Assembly: GCA_964582265.1 (NCBI GenBank) | Contig: CAZOQT010000003.1 | Span: 1 to 64,000 of the forward strand | Reading direction: 5' to 3' | Source: JBAZYK01 sp964582265 | Lineage (GTDB): Bacteria; Patescibacteriota; Gracilibacteria; UBA1369 | DNA length: 64,000 nucleotides | Shown here: positions 51,218 through 60,800 of the stretch, in pieces | Layout of the letters: each line of letters begins with the position of its first letter | Position numbering within the stretch: the stretch's first letter is position 1 | Program-made: the position numbers and the translations under genes | The notes under the pieces: model-generated | What the model saw: only the letters and a program-made list of their open reading frames with translations | Database searches by the model: none | What the model was told of the DNA's origin: nothing

Positions 51218-52486
51218 CTATAATCCCTTCAAATATTTTATGGCTTCATCCAGCTGTGGATCTTTGCGAGCCTCAGCATCGGCGTCTGTAAAAGGAATAA
51301 TTCGATCAGGTGTAATGCCAACTTCGTTAATGCTACGGCCATTTGGGGTGTACCATTTTGCAATGGTAATGCGTAAACTTGAGCCATCAGGCATTTTATC
51401 TACTTCTTGCACACTTCCTTTACCAAAAGTTTGTTCACCCATAACAACGCCGCGCTTGTGATCTTGAATTGCTCCAGCCACAATTTCTGAAGCGGACGCG
51501 GATCCCTTATTAACCAAAACCACTAGTGGGACATTCATCAGTGCGGCATCTCCACTAACATACATAGTCTCATTTTCCTTATCATCTCGCTTTTTAATAA
51601 CAACTGCTTCTTGTTTGCCTTTTAAGAAATCAGATAAAACATCCACCGCAGTATCCAAATAACCTCCTCCGTTGTAACGTAAATCCAGTACAATTCCCTT
51701 TGGCTCTTTTAGCAGTATTTTTTGCACTGCGTCATCAAATTCTTTTTTTGTGTTATCGCTAAATTGATGGATCGCAATATAATAAATACCATTTCCTTTA
51801 TCTTCCATGGAAACGCTATCAATACTTAACTCATCACGCGTAATGGCTACCTCAAATGGTTTATCCTTACCCTTTCTGACGATTGTTAAAGTCACTTTTG
51901 TGCCTTTTGGTCCACGAATTTTACTGATTGCGTCAAATAATGTCATTTCATTTGTCAGATTGCCATCAATTTTATAAACAATATCTCCAGGCAGAATACC
52001 TGCTTTTTCCGCAGGTGAATTTTTGATTGGGGATACAACCACTAAAGCTTGATCTTTTACTGTTAGCTCAGCGCCGATTCCCTGTAAAGTTCCATTTAAA
52101 CTTGAATCAAAATCTTTGGTTTCATCTGGAGTCATGAAAACAGTATATGGATCACCAAGTGCAGAAACCATGCCCTTAACTGCACCATATACCATGTTTT
52201 GATTGTTAATTTTTGCTTCATCCACATATTGGGAGTCTAGCTGTTTCCAAATTCTCCAAAACAGACTTAAGTCTGCTTGTGTTTCACCGGTGTTTGTCAC
52301 CAAACCGGATCCGGTCTTGGCCTGGATTTGACCTCCATTTCTAGTCAAAATAAAGTAGCTGGAACTTTCCCATCCCAAAGCAAAAACAATTGCCAAAATC
52401 AAAACATATACAAAAATGCGTGTCGATTTTTTTGGTCGATTATGCTCCATTGGATTTGGAAAATTGAGCGGATTAGTTTGATTCAT
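51218..52486 (-). CDS. C-terminal processing peptidase (S41 family)
   Basis: This 422-residue membrane-anchored protease has an N-terminal helix (about 22-43, IFVYVLILAIVFALGWESSSYF) followed by a PDZ domain (about 115-200, GIGAELTVKDQALVVVSPI...AGILPGDIVYKID). The S41 catalytic domain has GIVLDLRYNGGGYLDTAVDV, the catalytic Ser in VNKGSASASEIVAGA and the Lys in GEQTFGKGSVQ. CtpA-type enzymes trim envelope proteins from their C-termini outside the membrane. It is the downstream neighbour of a YmdB-type gene on the same strand. Confidence 0.95.
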   Translation of the reverse strand: MNQTNPLNFPNPMEHNRPKKSTRIFVYVLILAIVFALGWESSSYFILTRNGGQIQAKTGSGLVTNTGETQADLSLFWRIWKQLDSQYVDEAKINNQNMVYGAVKGMVSALGDPYTVFMTPDETKDFDSSLNGTLQGIGAELTVKDQALVVVSPIKNSPAEKAGILPGDIVYKIDGNLTNEMTLFDAISKIRGPKGTKVTLTIVRKGKDKPFEVAITRDELSIDSVSMEDKGNGIYYIAIHQFSDNTKKEFDDAVQKILLKEPKGIVLDLRYNGGGYLDTAVDVLSDFLKGKQEAVVIKKRDDKENETMYVSGDAALMNVPLVVLVNKGSASASEIVAGAIQDHKRGVVMGEQTFGKGSVQEVDKMPDGSSLRITIAKWYTPNGRSINEVGITPDRIIPFTDADAEARKDPQLDEAIKYLKGL

Positions 52487-52598
52487 GCGAAATCACCAAA
52501 GAAAAAAATAAATTGCGCTCTATCAAAATTAATAACCAAAATTACTAATTTCTAATTATTAATTACTAATTAAAGCGAGGCTCATCATATCTCAAAAA

Positions 52599-53396
52599 TC
52601 AAAACACCTCAACTTTACGCTGAATTTGCTCGATACTTACAGCTTTTTTACTTTGATCGTCAATTTCAATTATGGTCGCGTTAAAAATTGTATCACCATC
52701 AGCAACTTCATGTTTGACCGGAACCTGCGTTAAAAAGTTTTTAATAATTGATTCTTTTTCCAATCCAATGATTGAATCAATAGGGCCTGTAAATCCAACA
52801 TCAGTTTGAAACGCTGTGCCATTTGGAAGAATTCTCGCATCAAAAGTTGGAACATGCGTATGTGTACCAATTAAAGCCGAAATTCTACCATCCAAATAAT
52901 TAGCCAGTGCCGCTTTTTCGGAAGTAGTTTCTGCATGAAAGTCTACAAAAATTGCAGAAAGTTGTTCGTGTTCAAATTGCTTTAAAATGCGATCTGCTGT
53001 ACGAAAAGGATCATCCAAGTGGGTCGGCATAAAAACACGGCCCATTAAATTTATGACTAATACTTTTTGCATCAGCCCGCCTGCAATAACCTGAAACCCA
53101 CGACCTGGAGCGCTTTCTGGATAATTTGCCGGACGGATTAAGGGTAATTTTTTGTCACTCAGTCTTGGAATAATGGCCTTTTCTTTCCATATATGGTTTC
53201 CAGATGTAAAAAAATCCACTCCAGCCTTTTGCATTTCTTGCAGCTGGCTTTCTTCTACGCCTTTTCCATGATGCATGTTTTCAGCATTGGCAATCACCAG
53301 GTGAATGCCATGTTTAGTTTTGTATTCAGGTAAAAGCTTTTTTACCGTGTTGCGTCCCGGTCTTCCAAAAATGTCACCAATAAATAGAATTTTCAT
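52599..53396 (-). CDS. YmdB-family metallophosphoesterase
   Basis: This 265-residue protein belongs to the YmdB/TIGR00282 family, whose members hydrolyse 2',3'-cyclic nucleotides or cAMP with a two-metal centre. The motifs are MKILFIGDIFGRPGR (Asp ligand), IANAENMHHGKG (Asn and Glu), FTSGNHIWKEK (Asn-His), VDFHAETTSEKAA (His) and IGTHTHVPTFDA (His pair). The length is standard (about 260). A small secreted hypothetical gene lies 16 bases upstream on the same strand. Confidence 0.95.
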   Translation of the reverse strand: MKILFIGDIFGRPGRNTVKKLLPEYKTKHGIHLVIANAENMHHGKGVEESQLQEMQKAGVDFFTSGNHIWKEKAIIPRLSDKKLPLIRPANYPESAPGRGFQVIAGGLMQKVLVINLMGRVFMPTHLDDPFRTADRILKQFEHEQLSAIFVDFHAETTSEKAALANYLDGRISALIGTHTHVPTFDARILPNGTAFQTDVGFTGPIDSIIGLEKESIIKNFLTQVPVKHEVADGDTIFNATIIEIDDQSKKAVSIEQIQRKVEVF

Positions 53397-53412
53397 AAAC
53401 GATTTTATTAAT

Positions 53413-53925
53413 TCAACTAGCCTTTTTTAAATATTCTTCCAGCACCCTCGCTCTAATGTACTTTACCAGAATTTCACCGTATTCACTAACTTCTTCCATA
53501 CAGCTCATAACTTGCGTGCTCATATTTGCCGTTACTTTTGCCGCCAGCACGATTCCCAGGTTTTTATCTTTTTCAAAGCAGGATAGCCATGCTGTCCTGG
53601 CATAATCTTCATATTCTAACAAATTTTGCATTATTTTTGATTGTGATCTTTCGCTTTCAAATGCAAAGTCTGTGCTTTCTTCAGCCAATAATCTAAGCTC
53701 AGAAATAACTCCATACCTGATTGCATCTACATCCGCGCCAGATAATAATTGAGCTAACCGCCTTTCTAAAACATGTAATCTGCTAAACATTTCATAGGTC
53801 TCGGACCTAAGCAAACGTGTAACGCCTGAAGCACCTTCTTCCGAAATAGTTGGAGGTAATAACATGAAAAATAATAAAGTGATCAAGCTATAGAACTTTA
53901 AACAAAATTTGTAAATAATTTTCAT
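53413..53925 (-). CDS. hypothetical exported helical protein
   Basis: This 170-residue protein begins with a hydrophobic signal-like stretch (FCLKFYSLITLLFFMLLPPTISEEG, about 7-31). The rest is helical, with two cysteines (SCFEK and VMSCMEE) and no recognised domain. It lies between the YmdB gene (16 bases) and recA (divergent). Its first transcript bases are close to the recA promoter region. The function is unknown. Confidence 0.65.
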   Translation of the reverse strand: MKIIYKFCLKFYSLITLLFFMLLPPTISEEGASGVTRLLRSETYEMFSRLHVLERRLAQLLSGADVDAIRYGVISELRLLAEESTDFAFESERSQSKIMQNLLEYEDYARTAWLSCFEKDKNLGIVLAAKVTANMSTQVMSCMEEVSEYGEILVKYIRARVLEEYLKKAS

Positions 53926-54028
53926 ATCATTTTATCTTTTTTTCACAATTGGTTTAAAAAAAGATAATAACTTTGTGCTAATTTTAGGCTGTCCAAAAAC
54001 AATAACGGCTTTTTTGCAAAAAATGCCC

Positions 54029-54057
54029 TTGACGGTGAGTATACGCTCACCTATAGT
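54029..54057 (+). promoter_or_regulatory. recA promoter with an 18 bp palindromic operator in the spacer
   Basis: TTGACG (54029-54034), a 17-base spacer and TATAGT (54052-54057) make a good promoter 31 bases before recA. GGTGAGTATACGCTCACC (54034-54051, arms GGTGAG and CTCACC) fills the spacer exactly. It is neither the E. coli nor the Bacillus LexA box. A repressor bound there would block RNA polymerase. Confidence 0.75.
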
Positions 54058-54087
54058 GGGGACAGTTTTAATCTTTAAAATTTCAAC

Positions 54088-55257
54088 ATGACAAATCAAA
54101 CCGAAAAACAAAAGGCAGTCGAACTGGCACTTGCACAAATTGAGCGCACTTTTGGTAAAGGCGCCATCATGAAAATGGGTGAAGCAAATAAGATTGCTGT
54201 AGAGACTATTCCAACAGGTTCTGTCTCATTAGATATTGCACTTGGCGGAGGTGTTCCTCGAGGACGTGTAATAGAAATTTTTGGGCCAGAAAGTTCAGGT
54301 AAAACAACCTTAACTCTTCATATAGTTGCTGAAGCTCAAAAACGCGGTGGGCAAGCAGCATTCATTGATGCAGAACACGCACTTGATCCCGAGTATGCAC
54401 GCAAAATTGGTGTAGATGTAGATAATCTACTTATTTCCCAGCCAGATAGCGGTGAACAAGCTTTAGAAATTACAGAAACTTTGGTTAGATCAAACGCGAT
54501 TGATGTTATTGTGGTGGATTCAGTTGCAGCTCTCACTCCAAAAGCAGAAATAGAAGGCGAAATGGGTGATGCTCATATGGGTTTACAGGCCAGACTTATG
54601 AGTCAGGCACTTCGTAAATTAACAAGCGCTATCAGCAAATCCAGAACAACTGTGATCTTCATTAATCAGATCCGCATGAAGATTGGAGTGATGTTTGGTA
54701 ACCCGGAAACAACCACCGGTGGTAATGCGCTCAAGTTTTATTCTTCTGTGCGCATGGATATTCGCAGTATTGGTAAATTGGAAGAAGGTGTCGGTGAAGA
54801 TAAAGAAATGGTTGGTAATCGCGTAAGGGTAAAGGTCGTAAAAAACAAGATCGCGCCTCCATTTAGAACAGCTGAATTCGATATTATGTACAATCGTGGG
54901 ATTTCTCATGTTGGAGATTTGATTGATTTGGCTACGCGATATGAGGTTGCCAGAAAGAGCGGTGCTTTTTATACATACAAGGACCTTAAACTTGGTCAAG
55001 GTCGTGAAAATGTTAAAAATTTCTTGGAGAGTAATCAAAAAGTGATGCAAGAAATGGAAAAAGAAGTTCGTGATTTTATAAGCAAATTAAAAGAAGACGA
55101 TTTGGCGTCTGTAAATGCTCAAGTAGCTGCAAACTCATCGGTAAAAACAGCTGCGAACCAAGCTGTGGATGCTTCAAAGGCAGCATTGGCAGGTGCTGGC
55201 GCGAGCAAGATTGGTGCAACAAAAGCAGGAATTAAGTCACTTCCAAAAGAATCTTAA
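54088..55257 (+). CDS. recA: recombinase RecA
   Basis: RecA polymerises on single-stranded DNA, exchanges strands, and triggers LexA-type self-cleavage. The 389-residue product has Walker A GPESSGKT (66-73), LVVDSVAALTPKAEIEGEMGD-type Walker B and loop L1 (written here as VIVVDSVAALTPKAEIE), and L2 near INQIRMKIGVMFGNPETTTGG. A longer Ala/Ser/Lys-rich tail (about 340-389) follows the core and is more variable. No intein is present. recX follows after a terminator-like hairpin, so read-through or a separate promoter would drive it. Confidence 0.98.
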   Translation: MTNQTEKQKAVELALAQIERTFGKGAIMKMGEANKIAVETIPTGSVSLDIALGGGVPRGRVIEIFGPESSGKTTLTLHIVAEAQKRGGQAAFIDAEHALDPEYARKIGVDVDNLLISQPDSGEQALEITETLVRSNAIDVIVVDSVAALTPKAEIEGEMGDAHMGLQARLMSQALRKLTSAISKSRTTVIFINQIRMKIGVMFGNPETTTGGNALKFYSSVRMDIRSIGKLEEGVGEDKEMVGNRVRVKVVKNKIAPPFRTAEFDIMYNRGISHVGDLIDLATRYEVARKSGAFYTYKDLKLGQGRENVKNFLESNQKVMQEMEKEVRDFISKLKEDDLASVNAQVAANSSVKTAANQAVDASKAALAGAGASKIGATKAGIKSLPKES

Positions 55258-55261
55258 TTTT

Positions 55262-55306
55262 AAAAGGCTCCGTTTCTGCACACATGCTTTGACGGAGCCT
55301 TTTTTA
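55262..55306 (+). terminator. terminator between recA and recX
   Basis: AAAAGGCTCCGT (55262-55273) pairs with ACGGAGCCTTTT (55292-55303), 12 perfect pairs around an 18-base loop, then T's. Confidence 0.9.
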
Positions 55307-55326
55307 TGCCCATTTCTCTTTAGATT

Positions 55327-55815
55327 ATGGAAAATCAAAAAATACTTTTACAAAAAGCAATTAGATTATTGGCAGCAAGGCCTCATAGCACCGCTGAAAT
55401 TAAAGATAAATTGCGTCAAAAAAATATTGGTACCGATGATGATATTATTGCTGTAATAGAAAGGCTTAATAAGCTTCACTATTTGGATGATCAGGATTTT
55501 GCCCGCATTTTCATTAATAGCAGCCTTAGAAAAAAGCCCCAAGGACTTAGGATGATTAAAATAAAACTAAGCCAAAAAGGCATCACCGAAGAAGTATTTT
55601 CTGCAGCACTTAAGGCGTCTATTACAGAAAATCAATTCAGTGAAGAGCAGATGGCGATTGAGGCAAGTCAAAAAAAATTGCGAACGCTACATAAATTGCC
55701 TTATCAAAAGCAAATCGAGAAACTCTACCGTTTTTTATTGTCCAGAGGTTTTTCTCAGGATGCTATCCATAAAGCTATTACCTTTACAAAAAGGCATCTT
55801 GATAGTAAGATATGA
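55327..55815 (+). CDS. recX: RecA regulator RecX
   Basis: RecX binds inside the RecA filament groove and limits its activity. The 162-residue protein shows the three-helix repeats: LQKAIRLLAARPHSTAEIKDKLRQK, then VIERLNKLHYLDDQDFARIFINSSL...KPQGLRMIKIKLSQKGI, then a C-terminal KLYRFLLSRGFSQDAIHKAI. It ends at a TGA, which is evidence for the standard code. It lies 69 bases after recA, with a terminator in between. Confidence 0.93.
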   Translation: MENQKILLQKAIRLLAARPHSTAEIKDKLRQKNIGTDDDIIAVIERLNKLHYLDDQDFARIFINSSLRKKPQGLRMIKIKLSQKGITEEVFSAALKASITENQFSEEQMAIEASQKKLRTLHKLPYQKQIEKLYRFLLSRGFSQDAIHKAITFTKRHLDSKI

Positions 55816-55821
55816 ACCGCA

Positions 55822-55853
55822 AGCTACGATCTTAATGAAGATCGGCTTTTTTT
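55822..55853 (+). terminator. terminator after recX
   Basis: AGC..CGATCTT and AAGATCG.GCT form a stem around AATG, followed by seven T. It lies just past the recX stop. Confidence 0.75.
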
Positions 55854-55888
55854 GATGGGTAATTTCGCCAAATAATCACGGAAACAAC

Positions 55889-56098
55889 CATGGCGAAAAT
55901 TTATCAAAAAAACACAACCAAACAATCCTAATTATTAATTACTNNNNNNNNNNNNNNNNNNNNNNNNNNNNNNNNNNNNNNNNNNNNNNNNNNNNNNNNN
56001 NNNNNNNNNNNNNNNNNNNNNNNNNNNNNNNNNNNNNNNNNNNCATGGCGAAAATTTATCAAAAAAACACAACCAAACAATCCTAATTATTAATTACT
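55889..56098. repeat. identical 55 bp sequences on both sides of a 100-N gap
   Basis: 55889-55943 (starting CATGGCGAAAATTTATC and ending TTAATTACT) is repeated exactly at 56044-56098, with only N between. The 55-base length and the exact match suggest the ends of two contigs that share a de Bruijn overlap, so the gap may be false. Confidence 0.85.
55944..56043. other. assembly gap (100 N)
   Basis: One hundred N lie in the intergenic region between recX and nusA. The identical flanks suggest little or no sequence is really missing. Confidence 0.95.
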
Positions 56099-56106
56099 AA
56101 TTAACT

Positions 56107-57348
56107 ATGCAATCACAATTCCTTGCTGCAATAAATCAACTCTGTGACGAAAAAGGAATTCCTAAAGATAAAATTATCGATACGATCAAGGCTGCTCTAC
56201 GCGCTGCATATCGTAAAGATTATGGGAATCGTGAACAAAATATTGATGTTGAACTAAACGAAAAAACAGAACGCGCCACAATTTTTCTTGTTAAAAAGGT
56301 TGTAAAGAAAGTTGAAAACAAAGACCTGGAAATGACACTTGCTGAAGCCAGAAAATACAAGAAAGACGCCAAGGTTGATGATGAAATCAAGATCGACGTG
56401 ACTCCGCTTGAATACGGCCGCATCGCTGCACAATCAGCAAAGCAGGTTATTATTCAACGCATCCAGGAGGCAGAACGTGATGTAATGTACGATACTTTCA
56501 AGGATCGTGAAAATGAGCTTATCAACGCTCTTGTTCATCGTGTGGAAAATCAATCTGTCTATGTAAACTTAGATAACAAGATCACAACAATTTTAATGCC
56601 AAGTGAACAAATTCCACGCGAAAGATATTACAGCGGTCAGCGCTTAAAGCTCTACTTGGACAAAGTAATAAAAACCACTAAAGGTCCCCAATTATTAATT
56701 TCCAGAACACATTCCAATTTAGTAAAAAAATTAATGGAATTAGAGATCCCAGAAATTAAAAGTGCACTTGTAGAAATCAAAGCAATTGCGCGTGAACCAG
56801 GTGTAAGAAGTAAAGTTGCAGTTAGCTCTTCTGACCCAAAGATCGACCCAATTGGCTCATGCGTAGGCCAAAAAGGTGTGCGTGTAAACAACGTGATGGA
56901 TGAATTAAATGGTGAACGCATCGATATTATTCAATGGAGCGATGACCCGGTTAGTTACATTAAGACAGCATTGGCTCCTGCAAAAGTGGCTCATATTGAA
57001 TTAGACAAAGAAGCAAGACGCGCTAAGGTTTTTGTAAATCCTGATCAACGTCCTTTAGCAATTGGTAAAAACGGTCAAAATGTAAGACTTGCGTCCAAGT
57101 TAACAGGTTTAGAGCTTGATGTACTTGATATTAGCGAAATGGCTGCCGGCATGGGCGAAAAGACAAAAGTTGAAAACATCGATCAGCTTGCAACTTTAAC
57201 ACCAGAAATTAAAGCAAAATTAGGAGCTGCTAACCTTACCCAGGTGGAACAGCTTAAAGGATTGGGCGCAAAAGACCTAGTCACAATCGAGGGAATTACA
57301 GAAGAAGAAGCTGGCGTAATTGTTGAGGCAATGAAGACGGTGGGGTAA
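56107..57348 (+). CDS. nusA: transcription termination/antitermination factor NusA
   Basis: NusA binds RNA polymerase and controls pausing, termination and antitermination. The 413-residue product has the N-terminal polymerase-binding domain (about 1-130). An S1 domain comes next (about 135-200, RVENQSVYVNLDNKITTILMPSEQ), then KH1 (IGSCVGQKGVRVNNVMDELNGERIDII) and KH2 (LAIGKNGQNVRLASKLTGLELDV). It ends in a short helix-hairpin-helix region (LKGLGAKDLVTIEGITEEEA). The C-terminal acidic repeats of E. coli are absent. The start at ATG 56107 fits the family. Confidence 0.96.
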   Translation: MQSQFLAAINQLCDEKGIPKDKIIDTIKAALRAAYRKDYGNREQNIDVELNEKTERATIFLVKKVVKKVENKDLEMTLAEARKYKKDAKVDDEIKIDVTPLEYGRIAAQSAKQVIIQRIQEAERDVMYDTFKDRENELINALVHRVENQSVYVNLDNKITTILMPSEQIPRERYYSGQRLKLYLDKVIKTTKGPQLLISRTHSNLVKKLMELEIPEIKSALVEIKAIAREPGVRSKVAVSSSDPKIDPIGSCVGQKGVRVNNVMDELNGERIDIIQWSDDPVSYIKTALAPAKVAHIELDKEARRAKVFVNPDQRPLAIGKNGQNVRLASKLTGLELDVLDISEMAAGMGEKTKVENIDQLATLTPEIKAKLGAANLTQVEQLKGLGAKDLVTIEGITEEEAGVIVEAMKTVG

Positions 57349-57403
57349 ATGTAGTCAAATCTACCACCAAAAATTATACTTAGGCCTTAATCTTAACCAT
57401 TGA

Positions 57404-57898
57404 TTAAGAAAGGGGCTCATTTTTATCTTTATCGCTTTCACCAAGGCCTAATGCGGTTCTCAATTCTTTGTGTGCGCTCATTTTTCTTAAAGTTGCAAGA
57501 GTATTACTAATTTCTGCAGCTTGAGCCGGATCTTCGATTACAAAATTAACCAGATGTAATTTTCCGATAAGGATCCTTCTTATATCTGCAAAAACTGCGG
57601 CGACGTTTTCTTGTTCCTGTTCGCCATATATACAAACTCCAACCAAATATTTTAATTTTTGCGCTAATCCATTTTGTGCGAATTCAAGCCGCATTCCAGA
57701 ATATTGATGTTTTACAGCAAAATCTAGTTCATCCGTTGCGAAATCTATTCCATTTGCTTCAAGTAAGTCAGGGCGCATACTTTTAAAAAGACGGAAAATA
57801 GCCATAATTGCTTCTTCACGTGGAAATGAAGATATCAAATCTAAAAAAATCTTAAAGTCGGCATTATTGGATTTATCTCGAATTTCTCGATTATTCAT
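57404..57898 (-). CDS. hypothetical protein coupled to the 1670-residue protein
   Basis: This 164-residue soluble protein is mostly helical (FKIFLDLISSFPREEAIMAIFRLFKSM) with an acidic N-terminus and no signal or membrane segment. Its ATG overlaps the TGA of the giant upstream gene (ATGA at 57898-57895), so the two are translated together. It is the last gene of that operon. It could be a chaperone, immunity or assembly partner for the large protein, but the sequence does not say which. Confidence 0.7.
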   Translation of the reverse strand: MNNREIRDKSNNADFKIFLDLISSFPREEAIMAIFRLFKSMRPDLLEANGIDFATDELDFAVKHQYSGMRLEFAQNGLAQKLKYLVGVCIYGEQEQENVAAVFADIRRILIGKLHLVNFVIEDPAQAAEISNTLATLRKMSAHKELRTALGLGESDKDKNEPLS

Positions 57899-60800
57899 AC
57901 TTTAAATTGATTAGAAAACCTCGCAATATCTGGTGACATGCCCATTTGCATGCGTAAAGCAATTATTTTTTCTCTAATTCCTGGATCTGTTGGAGGATTA
58001 AGTGCATCTCTAACTATTTTTGTAAGTTCAGGTTTATTGAGCTCGTTTCTAAAAACTTCCTTAAGAAAAGCTGTATCCGGGGAACCTTCAGCAAAATTTT
58101 GAAAGATAATCCTTAACGTAGAATAGAGATACCTTTCTCTCGACCAACTCCAGGTTTTTTCATGTACTGTTTTATTTAAATCTACCAAACCTTGTCCTTT
58201 TTCGCGAGTAGGATCAAGTGAATAATATTTAACCCCACCTGCGCCATCAGGAATTGAAATTATGACATAGGCATGGCCAGAACGATTATCTCCACTTCGT
58301 TCCATCTGATCAGCCATATATCTAAATCGTGTACCTTCTGGAAATTGCTTGTAGAGATTAATATCATTACTAGCTTTTTCTAAAATAACTGCTGCAAGTA
58401 AAGCCATATGTCTGCAAACCATGTTACTTTCCTTTTTGCCGTTGCCAACGTCTCTTTTTTCCATAAAATCACCCAATGAGTGCACATCCTTTGGCAATAT
58501 AGTTTTTTCGTACCCTTTTTGGAGCATTAAATGTTGATAAGGGAAGTCTCTCTGAATAATTTCAGCAATTTTCATAAACAATTTTTCTGGTGTGCTCCCT
58601 AATAATTTTTGTGGCATTAACTTTGAAACAATTCCCGGCTGTAACTCTTGCAATGTTTTTTCGACATAACTAGCCAAGACGGGATCCTTATAAGTTTTGG
58701 TCTCCGGGTCAATGACGGTATCCACAGATATTCCGACCATTTTCCGAGCCAAATCTTGTGGCAGGAAAAACTTACCTTCAAAGCTTTCTGTTCTACTATT
58801 AATTGGTTCTCTACCATAAAGTGCTTTTGCCATCTGTTCCCAAACTTGGGGTCCTGCCGCTGCTGTGTAGTTAATATGCCGCGGTCCAACCAAAGATCGA
58901 TTTGAAGGCGAGATTTCTACAGGATTAACCGAAGGTTTTGGACTTGGCGGCAAAACTGGTTTTGGCGCAGGAGGAACTTCAAATTTAGGAGCTGGCCTAG
59001 CTTGTAGATCAAAACCGATCCTTGCAAAATCTGCAGCTCCAGAATTTGCAGCAACGATGTCTAATAAGAAATGATCCATACTTTCAAAAGTACGTTCAGA
59101 AGCATCGTTTAAATTTTTAATAGAAACTTTTCCCGTTTCAGTATCGATTTTATAAAGAATCCATTTCCCGCCATCCCGCATCTCTTTGGAAGGAAAAAGC
59201 GCAAAAGGCGTTGCTTGGTACTTTCTCACAAGGTCAGCTAATGCCACGTCATGAGTTAATTTGGGCATTGATTCATAGGGCTTAACATAAGCAACTTTTT
59301 TTCCAGTCATTGGATCAAAATATTCAGTTGCAACTTGTACCGATCCATCTTGCTTATTGATATTGTAAATATATGCTTCGACAGTAGATCCATCTGGTAT
59401 TAATAGTGAAATTCTATCACCCGATTTTAATGGCATTTGTTCTGCCATTCTTAATCTTTCATTTCTTAGCAAATCTACCATTTCAGTTAATGATGTCTTT
59501 GTCTGAATCAATTTATTACTGGAGGTAGATTGCGCCATGATTATCCTATCTTCTACAATATCATACTTATAAATTTTGCAATTATTGTATACACTACTAG
59601 GAATATTTATTTTCCCATTAGTAAATTTCTGAACAGGATCATAATAACTTGCATCAGCAGTTTCTCTCGCAAAGTGTTCTTGAGTGCGTGTTAATAGAAG
59701 ACGTGTATCTTCTTCAGTAAGGCGTTTAAATGAAAATTTTCTATCATTAACTTTGGAAATAGCATCTTCAGTTTCCTTTTCAATTTTCGCAATAATGTCG
59801 GGAGAAAGCTTAATCCCAGCCACATTCAAGGTCTTACCATCCGCAATTTCACTAACAAATTCTTGTAAATTACGTCCATTTAATTTTCTGCCTGCTTGAT
59901 TGAAAGCTGCCATTAGTTCAGGATTATCCTGCATTAATTTCAATAATCGTGGATTTAAAGAATCACTATAAATTTCATAAATTCTGTGCATTACTTCATG
60001 ATTTTTGATACTGCGCATGTTTTCCATTAAACGTCCTTTATATTTTCCACCCTCTGCAGTTCTTTCAACCCCTGCATATTCCAGAATGGACAATTTTTTA
60101 CCATCCGGTGATTTGATCTTAAGCTCACCATTTTCGGAAACCGCCTCATACCCATCTAATAAAATTCTTTCCGCAGGCGCATCCCTATGGCCGCCTTCTT
60201 TTGGCTTACTATTTAGATAATCAAGATTAAAATGGATTTGACCATCTTCAGAAATCCAACCACGCACATCTTGTAAACTTTTTCCCGCCTCCAAAGCTTC
60301 CCTTTTAATGCTTTCGGGCATGTCGGCAGATATGGATGCCCTTGATTTAAAATGCGTATTAACCGCATGCCCTGTTGATAATGCGTCAATTCTTGTTTTA
60401 AATGGCGCAGGCAATTGATCCATGTAACTGGAATCAAAACCTCTAATGGCTTTACCATTTAAAATCAAGGTACCATCCGCGTCAAAACGGGCACTTTTAA
60501 CTGACTCTGGATGTGCGGCATCTACGCCTATTCTATCTAAATAAGCTCGCGCTTCGGTTGCGCGGGCGCTGCGATATTCAGAGCTATCTTTAGCCGCAGC
60601 CTCCTGCAATTTTCTAGTTTCTTTATTTTCAGAGTGACCCTTCCCGTGCGCCACACCCATTCCCACCGACATCACGTAGTTAGAAATCATTGCATGGAAA
60701 GCGTCCTGCCCAGTAAAATCATGTCCTTTTAATTTAGCTAACGACGCATCCAAAACAACTCCACCAGCACCACTTATTGTTTCTGATCCTAACCAAGCCA

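Noticed and set aside
54029..54057. Known LexA boxes in the recA promoter
   Set aside because: Neither the CTGT-N8-ACAG nor the GAAC-N4-GTTC type is present. Only the new palindrome is.
55889..56098. The 55 bp repeat as an attachment site or tandem repeat
   Set aside because: It flanks an N-run exactly, which is better explained by overlapping contig ends.
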